DNA from: JAACEU01 sp043816165
Lineage (GTDB): Bacteria > Patescibacteriota > Gracilibacteria > UBA1369 > LOWO2-01-FULL-3
Direction of reading: 5' to 3'
Assembly (NCBI GenBank): GCA_043816165.1
Contig: JBDRIE010000042.1
Coordinates: 1 to 15,536 of the forward strand
Length of the DNA: 15,536 bases
Shown here piece by piece: positions 1 to 7,573 of the stretch. A program made the position numbers and the translations under genes. The notes beneath the pieces were generated by a model. It ran no database searches. It had not been told where the DNA came from and saw only the letters and a list, made by a program, of their open reading frames with translations. Numbering within the stretch: position 1 is the first letter of the stretch; each line of letters opens with the position of its first letter.

Positions 1-522
1 CACCACGACAAACACCATCAGGCATACACCGATAAATTAAACGCAGCCCTCGAAACTCATCCCGAACTGACAGAAAAATCGGTCGTAGAATTACTCTCCA
101 ACCTTTCAAGCGTCCCTGAAGATATTCGCACAGCCGTCCAAAATCACGGAGGCGGATACTACAATCACAAACTTTTCTGGGAAACCATGGGACCGGACGG
201 AGGCGGAGAACCGGAAGGTGAACTCAAAAACGCTATCGATAAATCTTTTGGAGATTTTGCTTCATTCAAAGAGAAATTTACCAATGCAGCAGCAACACTT
301 TTTGGCAGTGGATGGGCCTGGCTCACAACTGACAACTCCGGTGAACTCAAAATAACAACAACCCAAAACCAGGATTCTCCTCTATCAGAAGGGCTTATTC
401 CAATTCTAACTTTGGACATTTGGGAACACGCATATTACCTCAAATTCCAAAACCGCAGACCGGAATTTATTGAATCTTGGTGGAATGTTATTAATTGGAA
501 AGAAGTAAACACTAAACTGTAG
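1..522 (+). CDS. sodA: Superoxide dismutase, Mn/Fe family (5' end cut by window)
   Basis: This enzyme dismutates superoxide to oxygen and hydrogen peroxide in the cytoplasm. The frame is open from base 1, so the first 25 or so residues lie outside the window; 173 residues are visible. The first visible residues, HHDKHH, match the segment holding the first metal-ligand His. The other ligands are seen as His56 in NHKLFW, and Asp139 and His143 in LDIWEHAYY. The blocks GGGYYNH, FGSGWAWL, NQDSPL and YLKFQNRRP follow the family closely, and the Gly-rich and NQDSP segments are of the Mn type by comparison with E. coli SodA. Metal choice cannot be settled from sequence. The stop overlaps the 3' end of the convergent gene at 512-991 by 11 bases. 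Identification is very secure; the start is not visible. Confidence 0.96.
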   Translation, partial: HHDKHHQAYTDKLNAALETHPELTEKSVVELLSNLSSVPEDIRTAVQNHGGGYYNHKLFWETMGPDGGGEPEGELKNAIDKSFGDFASFKEKFTNAAATLFGSGWAWLTTDNSGELKITTTQNQDSPLSEGLIPILTLDIWEHAYYLKFQNRRPEFIESWWNVINWKEVNTKL

Positions 523-991
523 AAAAAGATACTAATATCCAATTAAATAAAGGAACTTTGCAATAAATCCTTACATAAGAAGTAGTAACAACTACCGCAT
601 ATTTTTTATCACCAGGACTCAAATACTCAATAACATCCTGAGAATCTTCCGGCAAAGAACCTGTACCGACAACATTCTGCCTTCCCCCCATTGTTTTTAA
701 AGAAGGTAGATTAAAATTAGAGGCAATTGGCATAATTATTTCACATATTTCTTTTACGCTGATAGGTGCCGCTGAAGTCAAAGCCAATTCAATTTGTGCT
801 TTTATTCTTATGAGATCCCCACGACCAAGTATTTCACCAGGACCAGGAAGAAGACCCTCTTCACTTTCATAAGCCCCCAAATCATCAACAATCCGAATAG
901 ATGGATCATCAATACCAGGAACATACCCCTCACAAACGTGATCATCAGAGATAATAATCCCCGCCGCTTTTTCTGCGCTATTATTCCCCAT
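512..991 (-). CDS. Hypothetical protein, unrecognised
   Basis: A 159-residue protein that I do not recognise. It has no hydrophobic segment at the N-terminus and no obvious signal peptide. The middle is acidic and Gly/Pro-rich (ESEEGLLPGPGE), followed by a likely helix-rich part (residues 58-90) and a C-terminus rich in beta-type residues (KKYAVVVTTSYVRIY). The reading frame looks coding: composition is even and a plausible promoter lies just upstream (1015-1042). The gene is divergent from lemA and its last 11 bases overlap the end of sod. The opposite-strand frame at 794-1021 is low quality and is taken as a shadow. No Shine-Dalgarno is visible before the ATG, as for its neighbours. Function unknown. 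Confidence 0.65.
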   Translation of the reverse strand: MGNNSAEKAAGIIISDDHVCEGYVPGIDDPSIRIVDDLGAYESEEGLLPGPGEILGRGDLIRIKAQIELALTSAAPISVKEICEIIMPIASNFNLPSLKTMGGRQNVVGTGSLPEDSQDVIEYLSPGDKKYAVVVTTSYVRIYCKVPLFNWILVSFSTV

Positions 992-1014
992 ATTTTAAGT
1001 AATTATTCGAAATT

Positions 1015-1042
1015 ACTATAACACATTCTTCGAGACAAGCAA
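1015..1042 (-). promoter_or_regulatory. Putative sigma-70-type promoter of the 512-991 gene
   Basis: On the minus strand, TTGCTT (1042-1037) and TATAGT (1020-1015) are separated by 16 bases. The -10 lies about 24 bases before the ATG at 991. The -10 matches consensus at five of six positions; the -35 is weaker. Confidence 0.4.
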
Positions 1043-1077
1043 CAAATAGTCCACTTCCCGAAATCATTTCATCCTTG

Positions 1078-1083
1078 TAGAAT
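1078..1083 (+). promoter_or_regulatory. Putative -10 element of lemA
   Basis: TAGAAT lies 27 bases before the lemA ATG. The -35 region at 17 bases is poor. The same hexamer serves as the likely -10 for three other genes in this window, which is the main reason for calling it. Confidence 0.35.
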
Positions 1084-1110
1084 GAAAAAAAGCAAATAAC
1101 TTTCAAAAAA

Positions 1111-1686
1111 ATGATATATTTTCTCCTCGCACTCGCGGTAATAGCGGTTTTAATAGTCGGAATTTACAACAGCCTTGTTAAGCTAAAAAATAAAGCGGAG
1201 CAAGCATGGTCAGATATCGACACTCAATTGAAAAAAAGATATGACCTGGTTCCAAATTTGGTAGAAACGGTAAAAGGATACGCAAAGCATGAAAGTCAAA
1301 CATTCGAAAATGTAGTAAAAGCCCGATCAGCAGCAATGGGAGCACAAAATTTCAAAGAAAAAGCAGAAGCTGAAAACATGTTAACGGGAGCATTAAAATC
1401 AATCTTTGCACTTGCCGAAAATTATCCGGACTTAAAAGCCAACCAAAACTTCCTCGAACTCCAAAAAACCTTAACTGACATCGAAAACGCAATCCAACCT
1501 GCAAGAGCAACATACAACGACGCAGTCCGTGCACTAAACACAAAGATGGAAGTCTTCCCAAACAATCTAATCGCCGGCCCATTCGGCTTCAAAAAGCGTG
1601 AATTCTTTGAAATAAAAGAAGAAGAACGAGAAAACCCAAAAGTCAGCTTCACTGAACCACCTACATCCCAAATTCCTCCCGCATAG
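1111..1686 (+). CDS. lemA: LemA family membrane-anchored protein
   Basis: A 191-residue LemA family protein. Residues 1-19 form one hydrophobic segment, an uncleaved N-terminal anchor with a very short N-terminus. The following helical domain carries the family hallmark: NKAEQAWSDIDTQLKKRYDLVPNLVETVKGY at about residues 27-57, then helices ending near ENAIQPARATYNDAV. The last 25 or so residues are charged and Pro-rich. LemA proteins are widespread in bacteria and their molecular role is unsettled, so none is assigned. The ATG at 1111 is the only sensible start because it begins the anchor; no Shine-Dalgarno is seen. The gene is convergent with uvrB and their coding regions overlap by 26 bases (1661-1686), so the Pro-rich tail is encoded antisense to the UvrB C-terminus. 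Confidence 0.93.
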   Translation: MIYFLLALAVIAVLIVGIYNSLVKLKNKAEQAWSDIDTQLKKRYDLVPNLVETVKGYAKHESQTFENVVKARSAAMGAQNFKEKAEAENMLTGALKSIFALAENYPDLKANQNFLELQKTLTDIENAIQPARATYNDAVRALNTKMEVFPNNLIAGPFGFKKREFFEIKEEERENPKVSFTEPPTSQIPPA

Positions 1687-3643
1687 ATTCAATCTCGTCT
1701 CTCATCTCTGCAGCTTTTTCGAATTCCAAATTCTGACTGGCTAATTCCATTTTCGCCTCTAAAGACTCAATCACACGTTTCATTTCATCCTTTGGAATCT
1801 TGCTCATATCAAGTTCCCGCATACCCCTTTTATCCTTTTTCTTTCCACCAAATTGAGCAATATCCTTAACCGCCTTCACAATTGTCGCAGGAGTAATTCC
1901 ATGCTTTTTGTTGTACTCCGTCTGTTTTTTTCTACGACGACTAGTCTCCGAAATTGCTTGCTTCATTGCATCAGTTTTTTTGTCCGCATACATAATCACA
2001 AATCCATTCACGTTCCTCGCACAACGTCCAACAGTCTGAATAAGAGCACTGGCACTCCTCAAAAAACCTTGTTTATCCGCATCCAAAATCGCCACCAAAC
2101 TAACTTCCGGTAAATCCAAACCTTCCCGAAGCAGATTAATTCCAACCAAAACATCAAATTTACCTAATCGAAGATCCCGCAAAATCTCTATTCTCTCAAT
2201 TGTATCAATATCCGAATGTAAATAACGGACATTCACATCCGCATCCGACAAAAAGTCCGTCAAATCCTCAGCACTTCTTTTAGTCAAAGTTGTAATCAAC
2301 ACTCTTTCCCCCACCTTCACACGTTTCGCAATCTCCACAAGCAAATCCTCTATTTGCCCTTTCGACGGACGTACTGAAATCTCCGGATCGATCAGCCCGG
2401 TCGGACGAACAACAAGTTCATGCACAGCAGATTTCTTCACATTAGCAGTCTCATACTTCCCGGGAGTCGCTGAAACAAAAACCGCATGCTTCATATATTC
2501 CTCAAATTCCTCAAACTTAAGCGGACGATTATCATGCGAAGAAGGAAGCCTAAAACCATGCTCAATCAAAGTATTTTTTCGGGAATAATTTCCACTATGC
2601 ATACCTCCAATCTGCGGAACAGTCATATGAGATTCATCGATAAAAAGAACGTAATCGTCAGGAAGATAATCCATAAGCGTACTCGGACGCCCTTCCTTCC
2701 CACTTCCCCCCAAATACCTCACATAATTCTCAATTCCATTGCAATAACCGGTCTCCAATAAAATCTCTATATCATATTCTGTACGAGTTTTAATTCTCTC
2801 AGCTTCCAGCATTTTCCCCATTTTCTTCAACTGGTCATAACGAATCTCAAGATCCGCGCGAATCCCATCAACAGCTTTGTTTATCTTCTCTTCCGTCGTA
2901 ACAGCATGTTTTGCCGGAAAAATAGTGATTTCCGAAAGAGTTTTTATCAGCTCACCGGTAAACGAATCCACCTCGCTTATCGCCTCTACCTCATTATCAA
3001 AAAACTCGATTCGAATAACCACATCCTTGTCCGGCGGGAAAATCTCAACTGTGTCCCCAAGCACATGAAACATTCTATTCTTAAAATCCATTGAACTTCT
3101 AGTATATTGAAGATCCGTCAATTGTCGCAAAAGCTTATCCCTCTGAATTATGTCACCAACCTTGATAGTCCGCGCCAAAGCTTCATAATCCTTAACCGAC
3201 CCAAGCCCATAAATACATGAGACAGAAGCCACAATCAGCACATCCTTCCTGGTCAGTAAATTACGAGTAGCCGCATGTCGAAATTTGTCGATCTCCTCGT
3301 TAATAGAAGCGTCTTTTTCAATATATGTGTCTGTCGCCGGCTTATACGCCTCCGGCTGATAGTAGTCATAATAAGAAACGAAATAACTTATCGCATTATC
3401 CGGAAAAAATTCCTGAAACTCACTACAAAGCTGAGCCGCAAGCGTTTTGTTATGTGCCAAAACCAAAGTCGGCTTCTGTATAGCCTCCACAACGCTTCCC
3501 ATTACAAAAGTTTTTCCAGATCCCGTGACTCCAAGCATAGTCTGAAATTGTTCACCCTTCTGTATTCCCTTAACCAAAGCCTCAATTGCCTCCGGCTGAT
3601 CCCCCTTCGGCGTCATCTTTGATTTTAGTACAAATTTGTCCAT
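1661..3643 (-). CDS. uvrB: UvrABC excinuclease subunit B
   Basis: UvrB is the damage-verifying helicase-like subunit of nucleotide excision repair; it is loaded by UvrA and recruits UvrC for incision. The protein has 660 residues, the usual full length. Visible landmarks are Walker A GVTGSGKT at 38-45, the tyrosine-rich beta-hairpin that clamps DNA (YYDYYQPEAY, 91-100), Walker B DESH at 336-339, the helicase motif VGINLLREGLDLPEV, the arginine-rich motif QTVGRCARN, and a C-terminal UVR domain (about 620-655) that contacts UvrC. All key residues are present. The start ATG at 3643 gives the canonical N-terminus. It is divergent from suhB across a 100-base gap and convergent with lemA with a 26-base overlap. 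uvrA and uvrC are not in the window. Confidence 0.98.
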   Translation of the reverse strand: MDKFVLKSKMTPKGDQPEAIEALVKGIQKGEQFQTMLGVTGSGKTFVMGSVVEAIQKPTLVLAHNKTLAAQLCSEFQEFFPDNAISYFVSYYDYYQPEAYKPATDTYIEKDASINEEIDKFRHAATRNLLTRKDVLIVASVSCIYGLGSVKDYEALARTIKVGDIIQRDKLLRQLTDLQYTRSSMDFKNRMFHVLGDTVEIFPPDKDVVIRIEFFDNEVEAISEVDSFTGELIKTLSEITIFPAKHAVTTEEKINKAVDGIRADLEIRYDQLKKMGKMLEAERIKTRTEYDIEILLETGYCNGIENYVRYLGGSGKEGRPSTLMDYLPDDYVLFIDESHMTVPQIGGMHSGNYSRKNTLIEHGFRLPSSHDNRPLKFEEFEEYMKHAVFVSATPGKYETANVKKSAVHELVVRPTGLIDPEISVRPSKGQIEDLLVEIAKRVKVGERVLITTLTKRSAEDLTDFLSDADVNVRYLHSDIDTIERIEILRDLRLGKFDVLVGINLLREGLDLPEVSLVAILDADKQGFLRSASALIQTVGRCARNVNGFVIMYADKKTDAMKQAISETSRRRKKQTEYNKKHGITPATIVKAVKDIAQFGGKKKDKRGMRELDMSKIPKDEMKRVIESLEAKMELASQNLEFEKAAEMRDEIESMREEFGM

Positions 3644-3706
3644 ATAAATTAAATAAGTAGAAGGACTTTAGCATTTTTTTCGTTTTTATTAAAGGGCGGG
3701 ATGGGT

Positions 3707-3712
3707 TAGAAT
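3707..3712 (+). promoter_or_regulatory. Putative -10 element of the suhB-like gene
   Basis: TAGAAT sits 31 bases before the ATG at 3744, which would give a leader of about 25 bases. The region 17 bases upstream is T-rich (TTTTAT) and only a weak -35. Confidence 0.35.
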
Positions 3713-3743
3713 TATTTTTGGCGACATTTGAGAATTTTTTACA

Positions 3744-4559
3744 ATGAAAATCCTAGAAGACGCAAAAATCATCGCCCGTAAAGCAGGCGAACTAATCATA
3801 AGAGAATCCGATAAAGGATTCGAAATTGAGAAAAAAGGAATAAACAACCTGGTAACTCGAGTAGATAAGGCTAGTGAAAAATTAATAATCAAACTCATCA
3901 AAGCTCTATACCCAAAGCACGCAATAATCGCAGAGGAATCAGAAGAAACACACACCAAGAAAACATTCAAAGAAGCAAAATACATTTGGATAATCGATCC
4001 ACTGGATGGAACCACGAACTTCGCACACGGCGTTCCAATCTACTGCGTCTCAATCGCAATTTTCAAAAAATCCACAGCCCAAAGCACAAAAAACTACGAT
4101 TATTTATCCGGAGAACTGGTTGCCGGAGTGGTTTATGCACCACGAACCGACGAATTATTCTACGCTTCCGCAAAAAAAGGAGCATATCTGAATGGCAAAA
4201 AAATCAAAGTCTCAAATGTGAAAAAAACAGCAGAAGGATTAACGGTCACAGGATTTACCGCAACCCAAAGAGAACGAAATCTCCCATATTTCCAGGCAAT
4301 GCTAAAGAAATCTCAGGCAATCCGCCGCCTTGGATCGGCAGCCCTGGACCTTTGCTACATTGCATGCGGCCGTTTTGACGGATACTGGGAATTCGGGCTC
4401 AAACCTTGGGATATAGCGGCTGGAGCACTCATTATTGAAGAAGCTGGAGGCACCGTCACCGACACAAATGGAAACCTGCTCGACCTTTTCGGTGCCGACA
4501 TCCTCGCCTCAAACGGAAAAGTTCACACAGAAATGATAAGAACCTTCCAAAAAATCTAA
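3744..4559 (+). CDS. suhB: Inositol monophosphatase family protein (SuhB-like)
   Basis: A 271-residue, Mg-dependent, Li-sensitive type phosphatase of the IMPase/FBPase/CysQ superfamily. Metal-binding motifs are all visible: the Glu pair in IIAEES (64-65), motif A DPLDGTTN at 85-92, and motif B PWDIAAGALIIEEAGG starting at 221 with Asp223. The N-terminal NLVTRVDKASE and the substrate-side RRLGSAALDLCYIACGRFDGYWE are typical of inositol-1-phosphatase/SuhB rather than CysQ. Family members hydrolyse inositol phosphates, histidinol phosphate or other small phosphates, so the exact substrate cannot be set from sequence. A short Lys/Ser-rich insertion lies at about 108-121. It is monocistronic by layout: divergent from uvrB, convergent with the O-antigen ligase gene. 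The gene symbol marks family resemblance only. Confidence 0.92.
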   Translation: MKILEDAKIIARKAGELIIRESDKGFEIEKKGINNLVTRVDKASEKLIIKLIKALYPKHAIIAEESEETHTKKTFKEAKYIWIIDPLDGTTNFAHGVPIYCVSIAIFKKSTAQSTKNYDYLSGELVAGVVYAPRTDELFYASAKKGAYLNGKKIKVSNVKKTAEGLTVTGFTATQRERNLPYFQAMLKKSQAIRRLGSAALDLCYIACGRFDGYWEFGLKPWDIAAGALIIEEAGGTVTDTNGNLLDLFGADILASNGKVHTEMIRTFQKI

Positions 4560-4561
4560 CG

Positions 4562-4611
4562 CTTGCAGAGCGAAGCGAAGCAAGTCGCGAGCACTTATTA
4601 CTGTGCGAGCG
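4562..4611. terminator. Two small hairpins in the convergent gap; possible bidirectional transcription end
   Basis: The 77-base gap between suhB and the convergent ligase gene holds two inverted repeats. The first is CTTGC/GCAAG (4562-4566 and 4580-4584). The second is CGC-GA-GCAC, loop TTATTACT, GTGC-GA-GCG (4586-4611), where the two GA steps face each other as tandem G-A mismatches. There is no U-tract on either strand, so intrinsic termination is uncertain. The same gap carries AGCGAAGCGA-type motifs seen again around the fic segment. Confidence 0.3.
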
Positions 4612-4636
4612 TAGCATGAGCAGAGCGAATACCTTG

Positions 4637-6373
4637 TCATTCTGCCACTTCAGCTCTACAAACTTCTAATAAACGCATCGATTCCTCAAAACCAAAGGCA
4701 TGTTTCACAAACAACCGATACTCCTCGCTACCCTTCTCATAATCGGGTACCAAAGACTCCAAAATCTCAAACTTCATCACAGCCTTCTCACAATCCTCCA
4801 TCAAATAGTACATAGTTCCGGCACTCGAATACAAAAACGGCAAATTCGGAGAAGCATTCACGCCCCTCAAATAAAAAAACACCATTTCATCAAAATCCTC
4901 ATTTAAAAAAGCCACATTCATAGCCAAAATATTATACATAAAATCGTAACCGGTTATCCTCCCATATTCATCCAAACCCTCTTCGTCTCCAAAAAGATTA
5001 ACAACAAGCTCATACGGATACGCAAAAACAAAAGCTGAATCCGCCGCCTCCTCAAAAACCCCAAAAGCCGCTTCCTCATGAACAATATAAGCGTCCATCC
5101 CCTTCCGCAAAAGCGCGTCCGACTTCATCAAAGAAACAGAAGAAAACAGCATCATCACAGAAACACAAATCAACAAAACTCCCACAACCCAACCCCTCAA
5201 TTTCACTTTATAATCACTCTTCAAAACCCCAATCAAAAACACAGCCCAAAAAGCGGCCAAAAACACATAATGCACAACGGTAGAAAAACTAAACTGAACC
5301 GAAATTATGTATGCCAGCAATGCAAATCCAACCATCTGCAAATCCTTCACTTTCTTCCAAAATAAATTCCAAATCAAAAACCCAACCGGAATTAGATATA
5401 AAATCATTCCAAAAATCCCTCTCTCAACAAACGCCTGCATCGTCTCATTATGCATACTCCTAGGAGTTGTAAAAAAGTTTTCATATTCAAAAACCTCCTT
5501 TGGCATAATCTCTAAATATTTACGAGCAAAAGTCTCAATTCCGCTCCCAAATACAAAATCCCTTAAATTTACCAAATCTCCAACACTCCCCCAAAGCAAC
5601 AATCTCGAATTCACAGACCTCATATCAAAATCCAGCAATAAAAACCCACCAACCACTACTCCAACCAAAGCCAAAGAAAAAACCACCTTCCAAACCTTCC
5701 CCAGCTTTCCATAAAACAAAAACCACAAATACAACGACATTGCCACTCCCAGCATCACCGCCCTACTTCCGGTCATCAGAATAGCAACCAAAATTACTCC
5801 CAAAAACAAATACTTCCACCACTTACCGCGCTCAAACAAAACTACAAACAAAGGAAAAATCAAAAATTGCGCCAAAAAATTCGGTTGCCCGACTGTACCA
5901 AAAACTCTGCCAACATATTCAGGATCCAAAAAGAAATATTGAACAATAGAATACAGAGAAACCGCCAACCCCACCCATTTCACAAACGACAAAAATTTCT
6001 CAGTCCATCCCTTCTCACTAAAAATCTTCCAACAAATCAAAAAATGCACCGCCACAAACAAATAAAACAGCGCTCCCTGCAAATAAAAATATTCTCCAAA
6101 CAAACTCTGCACGGGATTCAATGAAACCACCACCGACAAGAAAAAACTCAAAACCCAAAGCAACAAAAACACCAACACCCCTTTATTCATACGAAATTCA
6201 ATCCCCTTCTTCCGTCGAAGATCCCGCAACAGGCGGGACACTATCTGCACTCCACCCCACCCCAAGGCCAACCCCACAATCGCCAAAAAGAAACAAACTT
6301 TCACAATTCCAAAAGTCTGAAACCCAAAAGGATTCATCACCAAAGGAATCAAAAATATTGCAAAATAAATCAC
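4637..6373 (-). CDS. O-antigen ligase / Wzy_C family membrane protein with long C-terminal domain
   Basis: A 578-residue multi-pass membrane protein, with about 10-12 hydrophobic segments up to residue 415, then a soluble C-terminus of about 160 residues. Family signatures are FGTVGQPNFLAQFL (158-171), TGSRAVML (201-208), GSGIETF (276-282) and the periplasmic-loop motif HNETMQAFVERGIFG (308-322). Such proteins transfer or polymerise lipid-linked glycans, for example O-antigen to lipid A core or glycans onto proteins. The C-terminus contains aromatic, Glu-rich helices that look TPR-like (for example residues 510-545, LPFLYSSAGTMYYLMEDCEKA), as in other members with TPR tails. The start is GTG, placed 3 bases after the stop of the upstream SLH gene, so the two are very likely co-transcribed and translationally linked. 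The acceptor is not known; the neighbour suggests a cell-surface glycan or glycoprotein. Confidence 0.85.
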   Translation of the reverse strand: MIYFAIFLIPLVMNPFGFQTFGIVKVCFFLAIVGLALGWGGVQIVSRLLRDLRRKKGIEFRMNKGVLVFLLLWVLSFFLSVVVSLNPVQSLFGEYFYLQGALFYLFVAVHFLICWKIFSEKGWTEKFLSFVKWVGLAVSLYSIVQYFFLDPEYVGRVFGTVGQPNFLAQFLIFPLFVVLFERGKWWKYLFLGVILVAILMTGSRAVMLGVAMSLYLWFLFYGKLGKVWKVVFSLALVGVVVGGFLLLDFDMRSVNSRLLLWGSVGDLVNLRDFVFGSGIETFARKYLEIMPKEVFEYENFFTTPRSMHNETMQAFVERGIFGMILYLIPVGFLIWNLFWKKVKDLQMVGFALLAYIISVQFSFSTVVHYVFLAAFWAVFLIGVLKSDYKVKLRGWVVGVLLICVSVMMLFSSVSLMKSDALLRKGMDAYIVHEEAAFGVFEEAADSAFVFAYPYELVVNLFGDEEGLDEYGRITGYDFMYNILAMNVAFLNEDFDEMVFFYLRGVNASPNLPFLYSSAGTMYYLMEDCEKAVMKFEILESLVPDYEKGSEEYRLFVKHAFGFEESMRLLEVCRAEVAE

Positions 6374-6376
6374 GAC

Positions 6377-7378
6377 TTAGTTGTAAGACAAAAACTGGAA
6401 TATTGCAGTCGCCACTTCATCACGAGTCAAGAAAGAACCCGGATCAAGCAGATTACCTCTATGCGGGAATAAATCATATTTATATGCAGTTCCTACATAA
6501 GGTTCATACCAAGCTCCGCCCTCAACATCTGTAAATCCATGAGACAAATTCAACTCCAAATTAAACGTCAAAGTAAGCATCTTCAAAAATTCCGCTGTAT
6601 TCACGGTATTTGCAGGCCTGAAAGTTCCATCAGCATAACCACTGATAACTTCCAACTCAGCCGCATACATAACAAATCTCACATACCATCCACCCTCTTC
6701 AGCATCAGAAAAACGACCACTATTTGACCTCTCGGGAACATCAGAATATCTCGCATTCAACAAAAATTTAGCCGCCTCAGCCCTATTCACAGCTCTCTCA
6801 CCCTTGAACTCTCCATCATCATAACCATTAATCAAACCAATATTGTAAAGATAAGCGGCAGCAACACCCTCTACGCTGCCTGTATCAGTATCCGGAAACG
6901 GATTTTCCTCATAAGCAATATACATATTTCCAACATAGTCTTCCGGTGGAGTCACATTAGATCCACTCACACCACCCCAAAACCCCAAAGCCTTACACGC
7001 CTCTGGAGCATAAAGTGAAGAAGAAGTACTAGTCCAATTTCCCATATCCCAAACTCTTTTAATCTCCGCACATTGAGCTACGGTAAATTCATCTTCACCC
7101 AAATTTTCAAACCAATAACTTCCGCCGGAATCACCAGCTTCCGCAGCTTCCGCAGCTTCCGCAGCTTCAACTCCCTCCGCCTCGGCAGAATTCGAATCCG
7201 AAGACGTCATCACATTCAAATATCCATTCACATCCACCCCGAAATAAATAATAACCAAAAAACCAACAGCAAAAATCGCAGCAATAAGCGATAATATCAG
7301 CACTTTTTCATTTTCCTTTTTTGGGACAGTCTTTTTCGCAACAGTCTTTTTTGTAATTTTTTTAACTTTTTTAGGCAT
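6377..7378 (-). CDS. Membrane-anchored SLH-domain protein
   Basis: A 333-residue surface protein. Residues 1-26 are Lys-rich (KKVKKITKKTVAKKT) and probably cytoplasmic. One hydrophobic segment follows at about 27-48 and acts as anchor. A low-complexity Glu/Ala linker (about 62-85) comes next, then a region with two Cys, and from about residue 165 three S-layer-homology repeats. Repeat marks are GLINGYDDGEFKGERAVNRAEAAKFLL, FSDAEEGGWYVRFV with ISGYADGTFRPANTVNTAEFLKML, and FTDVEGGAWYEPYV with LTRDEVATAIFQFL. SLH domains usually bind secondary cell-wall polymers, which fits a protein at the cell surface. A signal-anchor rather than a cleaved signal is likely because no cleavage site is evident. 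It is first in a two-gene unit with the O-antigen ligase and is preceded by a candidate promoter. Confidence 0.88.
   Translation of the reverse strand: MPKKVKKITKKTVAKKTVPKKENEKVLILSLIAAIFAVGFLVIIYFGVDVNGYLNVMTSSDSNSAEAEGVEAAEAAEAAEAGDSGGSYWFENLGEDEFTVAQCAEIKRVWDMGNWTSTSSSLYAPEACKALGFWGGVSGSNVTPPEDYVGNMYIAYEENPFPDTDTGSVEGVAAAYLYNIGLINGYDDGEFKGERAVNRAEAAKFLLNARYSDVPERSNSGRFSDAEEGGWYVRFVMYAAELEVISGYADGTFRPANTVNTAEFLKMLTLTFNLELNLSHGFTDVEGGAWYEPYVGTAYKYDLFPHRGNLLDPGSFLTRDEVATAIFQFLSYN
7137..7168. repeat. 9-base tandem repeat inside the SLH gene
   Basis: The unit GCTTCCGCA (plus strand) occurs about 3.6 times in a row. On the coding strand it gives the Ala-Glu-Ala run of the linker between membrane anchor and SLH domains. 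Unit length is a multiple of three, so copy-number change would alter linker length without frameshift. Confidence 0.8.
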
Positions 7379-7408
7379 TTTTTATAAATTATAAAATAAC
7401 TTGAATCA

Positions 7409-7438
7409 ATCTTATCACGAGCTCACTATCATAGTCAA
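7409..7438 (-). promoter_or_regulatory. Putative promoter of the SLH-ligase unit
   Basis: On the minus strand TTGACT (7438-7433) is followed after 18 bases by TAAGAT (7414-7409), about 31 bases before the SLH ATG. A second option, TTGATT-17-TATAAA, ends only 3 bases before the ATG and would give a leaderless mRNA, so it is less favoured. Confidence 0.45.
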
Positions 7439-7442
7439 AACC

Positions 7443-7471
7443 TTGCGCCAACATACCATTTTCAGTACTAT
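7443..7471 (+). promoter_or_regulatory. Putative promoter of tRNA-Arg
   Basis: TTGCGC (7443-7448) and TACTAT (7466-7471) are spaced by 17 bases, 26 bases before the mature tRNA 5' end. It lies back-to-back with the SLH promoter. Confidence 0.45.
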
Positions 7472-7497
7472 TCCCCAGCACGAAACACAAAAAACAC

Positions 7498-7573
7498 GCG
7501 CTCGTAGCTCAGGGGATAGAGCATCGGCTTGCGGAGCCGGGAGTCACAGGTTCGAATCCTGTCGGGCGCACCA
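7498..7573 (+). tRNA. tRNA-Arg, anticodon GCG
   Basis: A complete cloverleaf can be folded by hand. The acceptor stem GCGCTCG pairs with CGGGCGC (7563-7569), with a discriminator A and an encoded CCA at 7571-7573. The D arm is GCTC/GAGC, the anticodon stem TCGGC/GCCGG with loop TTGCGGA, the variable loop has 5 bases, and the T arm is ACAGG/CCTGT with loop TTCGAAT. Loop positions 34-36 read GCG, which decodes CGC and, by wobble, CGU (Arg). A20 in the D loop and C35 agree with known Arg identity elements. Most bacteria use ACG (inosine) for these codons, so G34 is unusual. It stands alone with its own promoter and precedes the repeat-flanked fic segment. Confidence 0.95.

Noticed and set aside
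794..1021. Plus-strand frame antisense to the 512-991 gene
   Set aside because: Composition is unlike the neighbours (rich in Asn, Thr, Ile, Arg) and there is no start signal; taken as a shadow.
6121..6534. Plus-strand frame antisense to the ligase/SLH junction
   Set aside because: Extreme Pro/Lys/Ser/Thr content is typical of antisense reading of membrane genes; no homology marks.
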